Source: an uncultured Bacilli bacterium
GTDB lineage: Bacteria; Bacillota_I; Bacilli_A; RFN20; CAG-826
DNA length: 64,000 bases
Reading direction: 5' to 3'
Assembly: GCA_934725985.1 (NCBI GenBank)
Contig: CAKVCX010000002.1
Coordinates: 372,001-436,000 of the forward strand
The notes under the pieces are model-generated. The model was not told where the DNA came from. It saw nothing but the letters and a program-made list of their open reading frames with translations, and searched no databases. Positions 59,829-64,000 of the stretch are shown here, one piece after another (positions within the stretch are counted from its first letter, which is position 1; the number at the start of each line of letters is the position of its first letter). A program made the translations under genes and the position numbers.

Positions 59829-61157
59829 ATGAAGAAAATTACAAAGACATTATTAGCGACTGCCTGCTTAAGTTTATTCTCTTGCGGACAAGAGCAAAGC
59901 GATTCCTCTTCTTCTAGTTTTGCTAGTGAAATAGAAGAAGAAAATTATCCCGGTTTAAGGGAACTTATTTCAAACTTAAGAACTAGCAAATCATATACAT
60001 TAAATATAGAAAGTTACATAACAAACTTAGTATTTAATTCCAAAAAAAGTTTCACGGAAAACGAATGTTATTTCGAATCCTCCTATTTTAGTGAGAATTT
60101 CGGCTATAAAAATAGCAAGGATGGCTTTTATAAATATAGGATAAAAGACAATGAATTCAAGCCTAGTTACGTTTTAGATGAAAATATTAAAGACTATCAT
60201 CAAGCTTATGAAGAGCTTTCTTCTTTAAACGAACTTCAATTCCCAAACTCCGTCTTTAAAAATAGAGAAAATGTTTATGATGTCACAAATAGCGTTGTCT
60301 TAAGGCGTTTTGCTTTATTAAGTGATTTAGTGCAAGGGGATGAACTTTCTACCTATGTCCCAACCGCTTTAGAAATTAAGGTTACGGGCAAAGATAGTTT
60401 CTATGGGGATTTAACATTTGCTAGTTCAGGAATAATATTAGGAAAAATTCGTTATACCGTTACTAATATTGGCAGCACTTTAATTAACGAGGCCTCTTCT
60501 TATCAAGGTGAGGCATTGCCTTTTACTGATAAAATAGCAAAAATAAGTAGATTATTTAGCTTACATAATTTCTTATCTTTGACTCTAGATGGAAATGGCG
60601 ATTTGGTTTCTACTAATTACTTCACCGACAAAGCAATATACCAAGACTTCACCACTACATACGAAAATAAAGAAGACTCTACTTACGTTGATGAAGGTAT
60701 ATTACAAATCGAAGGCAAGAAAAGCGTAGAAAATGGCTTCTACCGTTTTGAATATAAGGATAATAAAGTTAGTTTAGGTGAAAAATATAATCTTTCTATT
60801 TCTTCCTTATATGATTTGGCAACATTTCCGGGATTTTTAGGAAATGAAGAAGTATTAAAAACATTTGATGAAGAAAGTTCTACTTTTAAAGGCTATTATG
60901 ATTTCTTTACTAGCAATGAAAGTGTTTTAGAAGCAATTGGGCAATTAACAAATGTCTATACTCAGCAAGAATATGGATTCTATGTCCTAGGCGCGGGATT
61001 GACTTTAGAAGACGCCTCATTGGACAAAGATTGTCTAATTACATTAAGTGTCTTTATTTCTTATAACGGCCAACTCTCCTATCAAAATTTTACTTATAAA
61101 GAGTTTGGCAACGTGAAATTGGATTTCTTAGATTCTTATTTGAATAACTTGGATTAA
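59829..61157 (+). CDS. Lipoprotein of unknown function
   Basis: 442 residues. Lipobox LFSC (Cys19) followed by a Ser/Glu-rich spacer (~22-38), then a large beta-strand-rich extracellular part with alternating aromatic residues (SKSYTLNIESYITNLVF, GFYKYRIKDNEFKPSY). It looks like a substrate-binding or LppX-like beta-sheet protein, but no family was recognised. AGGTGA precedes the ATG and a consensus-like promoter drives it. It begins a run of lipoproteins on the plus strand. Confidence 0.65.
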   Translation: MKKITKTLLATACLSLFSCGQEQSDSSSSSFASEIEEENYPGLRELISNLRTSKSYTLNIESYITNLVFNSKKSFTENECYFESSYFSENFGYKNSKDGFYKYRIKDNEFKPSYVLDENIKDYHQAYEELSSLNELQFPNSVFKNRENVYDVTNSVVLRRFALLSDLVQGDELSTYVPTALEIKVTGKDSFYGDLTFASSGIILGKIRYTVTNIGSTLINEASSYQGEALPFTDKIAKISRLFSLHNFLSLTLDGNGDLVSTNYFTDKAIYQDFTTTYENKEDSTYVDEGILQIEGKKSVENGFYRFEYKDNKVSLGEKYNLSISSLYDLATFPGFLGNEEVLKTFDEESSTFKGYYDFFTSNESVLEAIGQLTNVYTQQEYGFYVLGAGLTLEDASLDKDCLITLSVFISYNGQLSYQNFTYKEFGNVKLDFLDSYLNNLD

Positions 61158-61175
61158 TTTTGGAGGAAAATGAAA

Positions 61176-63686
61176 ATGAAAAAACAATTATTAGTTCTCG
61201 TATCGTCATTATTATTACTAGCTTCTTGCGATCAACCTTCCACATCTAGCCAAAACAAAGAAGAAAGTGATTCATCGATAAAAGAAGACACGAAAGTTGC
61301 TTCTATTAGTTTGAATCAAACTAGCATTGAGTTAGAAATTGGGGAGACATTCCAAATTGAAACAACAGTTTTGCCGACGGAAGCAACAAATAAATTAGTT
61401 AATTTTTCTTCTAGCGATGAATCTATTGCCAGCGTTTCTCTTCAAGGAAAAGTCACGGCTAAAAAAGAAGGAAAAACAACTATAAATGTTGTTTCAGATG
61501 AAAATAAAGAAATTAAAGCCACCTTAGAAGTGACTGTTAAAGCAATAGGCATAACTTCTTTTGATATTTCTTTTCCAGAAGATGCAATAGAAATTACATC
61601 TGGAAATAAAAAATATAGACAATTAATCGCGGGAAAAGATTATAAACTAGGTTTCTTATTTACTCCAAGCTCCACTCAAGGAGAAATCGAAACTACTTTC
61701 TCAGTTCCTGAGTATGCCAGTTTTGATAAAGCCACATCTACTTTGACCGCTTTAAAAGAAATAAGCTCGTTAGACATTACATTTGCGGTCAAAGGCACTT
61801 CCTTAAGCAAAACCATTAACTTTAAAATAACTACGCAAGGAAAATCCGATCGTAACCTATCTTATGCAAGATTAGTCTCGTCAAAGGAAAAAGAAAGCGC
61901 AAAAAACATTAATGCCTATTCTTTTTCTTTGATTAGCGAAAGACGTTCAAGTGGAGTTTTAACCAAGCAAGAAGAAACAACAAATTACAATGTTTATCAA
62001 AACGGCCAACAATCATATATGATTGGGAAGAAAACAAAAACGGTCAAGACAGGTTCTGATAATGAAACCATTTCTAAAATGACTACCTTTACCGGAATTG
62101 GAAACGACAACACCAACTATTATGAACTAGAGATTAACGATGAGACTTTTAAACATGAAAAAACCCCAGTTAAAAAAGCAATAACTGGAAACGAACAAGC
62201 CGAAGCTGGCCAAATCACTAGAGCCGATGCCAAACGTAATGGTTCTTTCTTGATTCACAATAGTCATGTTGGCTTAAGTGAAATTGCCGGAGCCATGGTT
62301 AGCCCAGACAACAGCGGTTATGATTATTTCTTCACGAAATCATATCCCTTCTATTTTGGAGGAGAAGTTGCCAATAACGCGACTTATGAAACAACTGCTA
62401 ATGGGTTTAAAGTCAAAGGGTATGTCATTGAAGAAAAGCCTTCCACTTCTTTATCGAATAAAGGAATGGTCTTCTTTAACGAGGGTGAATTTGTCTTTAA
62501 TGAAGAATCAATACTAACTAGCGTCACAGTCATTGACAAAGTATATGATGAAACTGGTTTTGACTTCGAAAACAATACATTAAAAGAAAATGCCACTCCC
62601 GTTGATATCTATACAATTAAATATAGCCAAGGATTTGGGGACATTGGAAAAGAATCTACCCTAACCATAGATACAAATAATCTATACTTCGATTCCTACC
62701 AAATCGATATAAAAAAATCATCCACCACGGTAGATCCTAAGAAATTAGAAGTCGGCACTACTTATGAATTCTTAGAAAAGAATGCCAGCCCAAATATTGC
62801 CACTTCGACTATCGATCCAATTCTATTAACCTCAACTAGCAATAAAGAAGTCATTCAAGTTTCTAGCGACGGTCTTAATTTTAGAGTCTTAAAAGAAGGG
62901 GAAGCCACCTTGACTTTTAATTCCACTAAAAACAATACTGAATTTACTTTAGATGTCTCTACCACTCTTCCAGAAGCTACCGCTTTATATATAAAGTATG
63001 GAAATGAAGGGGAAAACATAAAAACATTAAATGCCGTTACCAACCAAGAATATGATGGATTTTATTTTACTACCTATCCAACTAAGGCAAATGAAACCGG
63101 TACTACCCCAACGTTCTCTTTTGTCGACGAAGAAGGAAATGACGCCTCCTCTTTCTGCGAAATGATTGAGAAAGAAGAAAAAATCAATAAAATGCCCACA
63201 TTTGCCTTTAAAGCAACAAAAGCAGGAAATTACGTAGTGACAGCCAAGTATAACGAACAAGCCAAGTCTTCCTTTAAAGCCATCGTTAATGATCCGGTAA
63301 CTGGAGCAATCTCTGATAAAGTTATAGCCCAAGACTTTTCAGCGGAAGTAGATGAATGCCAAGTCATTATCCACTTTACTTCAAAAAATAGCGGCAAGAT
63401 GCTAGGTTATGCCATAAGCGCAGGCCTTACTTCCTATAATCCAAATTCAAATCCTGATTTTTCAATAGACTTTAGTTGCAGCTTCGATGATGCGGCAAAA
63501 ACTTTAACCTTTACTTCGATTCCACAAGATGATGATGTTTTATGGTTTTTAGACTCTTATGGCTATATACCACAAGAAAATAGCCCATTTGAAATTGCCC
63601 CAGATGGAAGAACATTGACTGGCAACTTTATTGATGTTGACGAAGTTGCCGAAGAACATTCGTTTGTTTCGTTAAGCAAGGAGTAA
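61176..63686 (+). CDS. Large lipoprotein with BIG2 Ig-like domain
   Basis: 836 residues from ATG 61176; an in-frame ATG at 61170 gives 838 but lies only 3 nt from GGAGG, while 61176 has better spacing. Lipobox LLASC (Cys18), Ser/Glu spacer, a BIG2-like domain (about 40-122, SSDESIASVSLQGKVTAKKE), then a long mixed alpha/beta region of unknown family with further Ig-like segments (DGLNFRVLKEGEATLTF). BIG2 domains are found in bacterial adhesins. Anchored outside the cell. It follows a lipoprotein gene by 18 bp, same operon. Confidence 0.7.
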   Translation: MKKQLLVLVSSLLLLASCDQPSTSSQNKEESDSSIKEDTKVASISLNQTSIELEIGETFQIETTVLPTEATNKLVNFSSSDESIASVSLQGKVTAKKEGKTTINVVSDENKEIKATLEVTVKAIGITSFDISFPEDAIEITSGNKKYRQLIAGKDYKLGFLFTPSSTQGEIETTFSVPEYASFDKATSTLTALKEISSLDITFAVKGTSLSKTINFKITTQGKSDRNLSYARLVSSKEKESAKNINAYSFSLISERRSSGVLTKQEETTNYNVYQNGQQSYMIGKKTKTVKTGSDNETISKMTTFTGIGNDNTNYYELEINDETFKHEKTPVKKAITGNEQAEAGQITRADAKRNGSFLIHNSHVGLSEIAGAMVSPDNSGYDYFFTKSYPFYFGGEVANNATYETTANGFKVKGYVIEEKPSTSLSNKGMVFFNEGEFVFNEESILTSVTVIDKVYDETGFDFENNTLKENATPVDIYTIKYSQGFGDIGKESTLTIDTNNLYFDSYQIDIKKSSTTVDPKKLEVGTTYEFLEKNASPNIATSTIDPILLTSTSNKEVIQVSSDGLNFRVLKEGEATLTFNSTKNNTEFTLDVSTTLPEATALYIKYGNEGENIKTLNAVTNQEYDGFYFTTYPTKANETGTTPTFSFVDEEGNDASSFCEMIEKEEKINKMPTFAFKATKAGNYVVTAKYNEQAKSSFKAIVNDPVTGAISDKVIAQDFSAEVDECQVIIHFTSKNSGKMLGYAISAGLTSYNPNSNPDFSIDFSCSFDDAAKTLTFTSIPQDDDVLWFLDSYGYIPQENSPFEIAPDGRTLTGNFIDVDEVAEEHSFVSLSKE

Positions 63687-63690
63687 TTGC

Positions 63691-64000
63691 ATGAAAAAAA
63701 CACCTATATTCTTATTAATTTCTACTTCATTATTATTTTCTTGCTCTACTTCTTCTAGTCAAGAAGAAGAAAATAATTCTATATGGAATGAGGAAGCTAG
63801 CTTAGTAAAAGCCTCTAAAATTATTTCTGATATCTCTTGGGATAGTGTTAAATCATTTTCTTTTGTCGATAGAAGTTATGGCGCCTCTTATTATTATGAT
63901 TCCAAATATGTAATAAGCGGCGATCCAAAAGTCATGGTCAATTATAAAGCCAACCATAACTTTAAGATGTTCAAAGATAATTTTGTATCCGATGAAGTAA
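63691..64000 (+). CDS. Lipoprotein, 3' part beyond window
   Basis: Only the first 103 codons are present. Lipobox LLFSC (Cys18), Ser/Glu-rich spacer, then a segment with a tyrosine cluster (RSYGASYYYDSKYVISGD). It begins 4 bp after the preceding stop, with AAGGAG about 11 nt upstream, so it is in the same operon. The signal, spacer and following beta-like stretch resemble the two preceding lipoproteins, but the family cannot be named. Confidence 0.75.
   Translation, partial: MKKTPIFLLISTSLLFSCSTSSSQEEENNSIWNEEASLVKASKIISDISWDSVKSFSFVDRSYGASYYYDSKYVISGDPKVMVNYKANHNFKMFKDNFVSDEV

Noticed and set aside
1..64000. Mycoplasma genetic code (UGA as Trp)
   Set aside because: UGA is a stop at the ends of ackA, glgP, dnaI, the NifS-like gene and others, and Trp codons inside genes are UGG.
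1..64000. CRISPR array, prophage, insertion sequence or tRNA cluster
   Set aside because: No regular repeat-spacer series, transposase, integrase or cloverleaf sequence was seen in either strand.

Overview
The window is AT-rich, densely coded bacterial chromosome of a low-GC Bacillota lineage, probably an uncultured Bacilli/Erysipelotrichia-type or mollicute-relative gut organism. Supporting evidence: Firmicutes-specific dnaB-dnaI helicase-loading genes; an ezrA-nifS-thiI block; ThiI without a rhodanese domain; a T-box before thrS; an L20-type leader before infC; and Gram-positive lipoproteins with Ser-rich linkers. UGA is a stop (it ends ackA, glgP, dnaI, nifS and others) and Trp is UGG, so this is not the mycoplasma code. 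I saw no tRNA, rRNA, IS element, prophage or CRISPR array.

Layout. 1-4.6 kb: an rRNA methyltransferase cut by the window edge, a YgjP-like peptidase, DUF523 with a basic tail, an ECF S component, a small membrane protein, an MsmX/UgpC-type sugar ABC ATPase and a PucR-type regulator. 4.7-11 kb: a heterodimeric ABC exporter, fba, a CBS protein and an AraC regulator. 11-17.5 kb: a frameshifted leucine-rich-repeat lipoprotein, a GH37 trehalase-like enzyme and a GH2 beta-mannosidase. 17.7-25.8 kb: a HAD phosphatase, the glgB-glgP-dUTPase operon, and ackA-nrnA. 25.9-35 kb: dnaE, polA and a fused mutM-coaE on plus, facing dnaB-dnaI on minus. 35-45 kb: pfkA-pyk, a PAP2 phosphatase, eno, T-box-thrS, a decayed Fic-fold protein with a membrane partner, and infC-rpmI-rplT. 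45-51 kb: ezrA-cysteine desulfurase-thiI-DUF3737-patB. 51-64 kb: a HAD protein, an M6 metalloprotease lipoprotein, rpsD, tyrS, two CNNM/CorC proteins, a barnase-like lipoprotein and a run of lipoproteins leaving the window.

How it fits together. The metabolic genes describe sugar fermentation: oligosaccharide hydrolysis, glycogen synthesis and breakdown, glycolysis (pfkA, fba, eno, pyk) and acetate formation (ackA). Surface proteins (LRR, protease, RNase, Ig-like lipoproteins) suggest a host-associated or biofilm life. The ezrA block joins cell division with sulfur transfer to tRNA and C-S lyase chemistry.

Most notable observations: many operon-leading genes have a -10 box ending 6-10 nt before ATG and no Shine-Dalgarno sequence, which predicts leaderless mRNAs; two terminator hairpins carry the next gene's Shine-Dalgarno in their 3' arm; MutM is fused to CoaE; a Fic-fold protein has lost its catalytic motif; a barnase-like RNase is anchored as a lipoprotein; the LRR gene is split at an A6 run; and infC begins with AUC.
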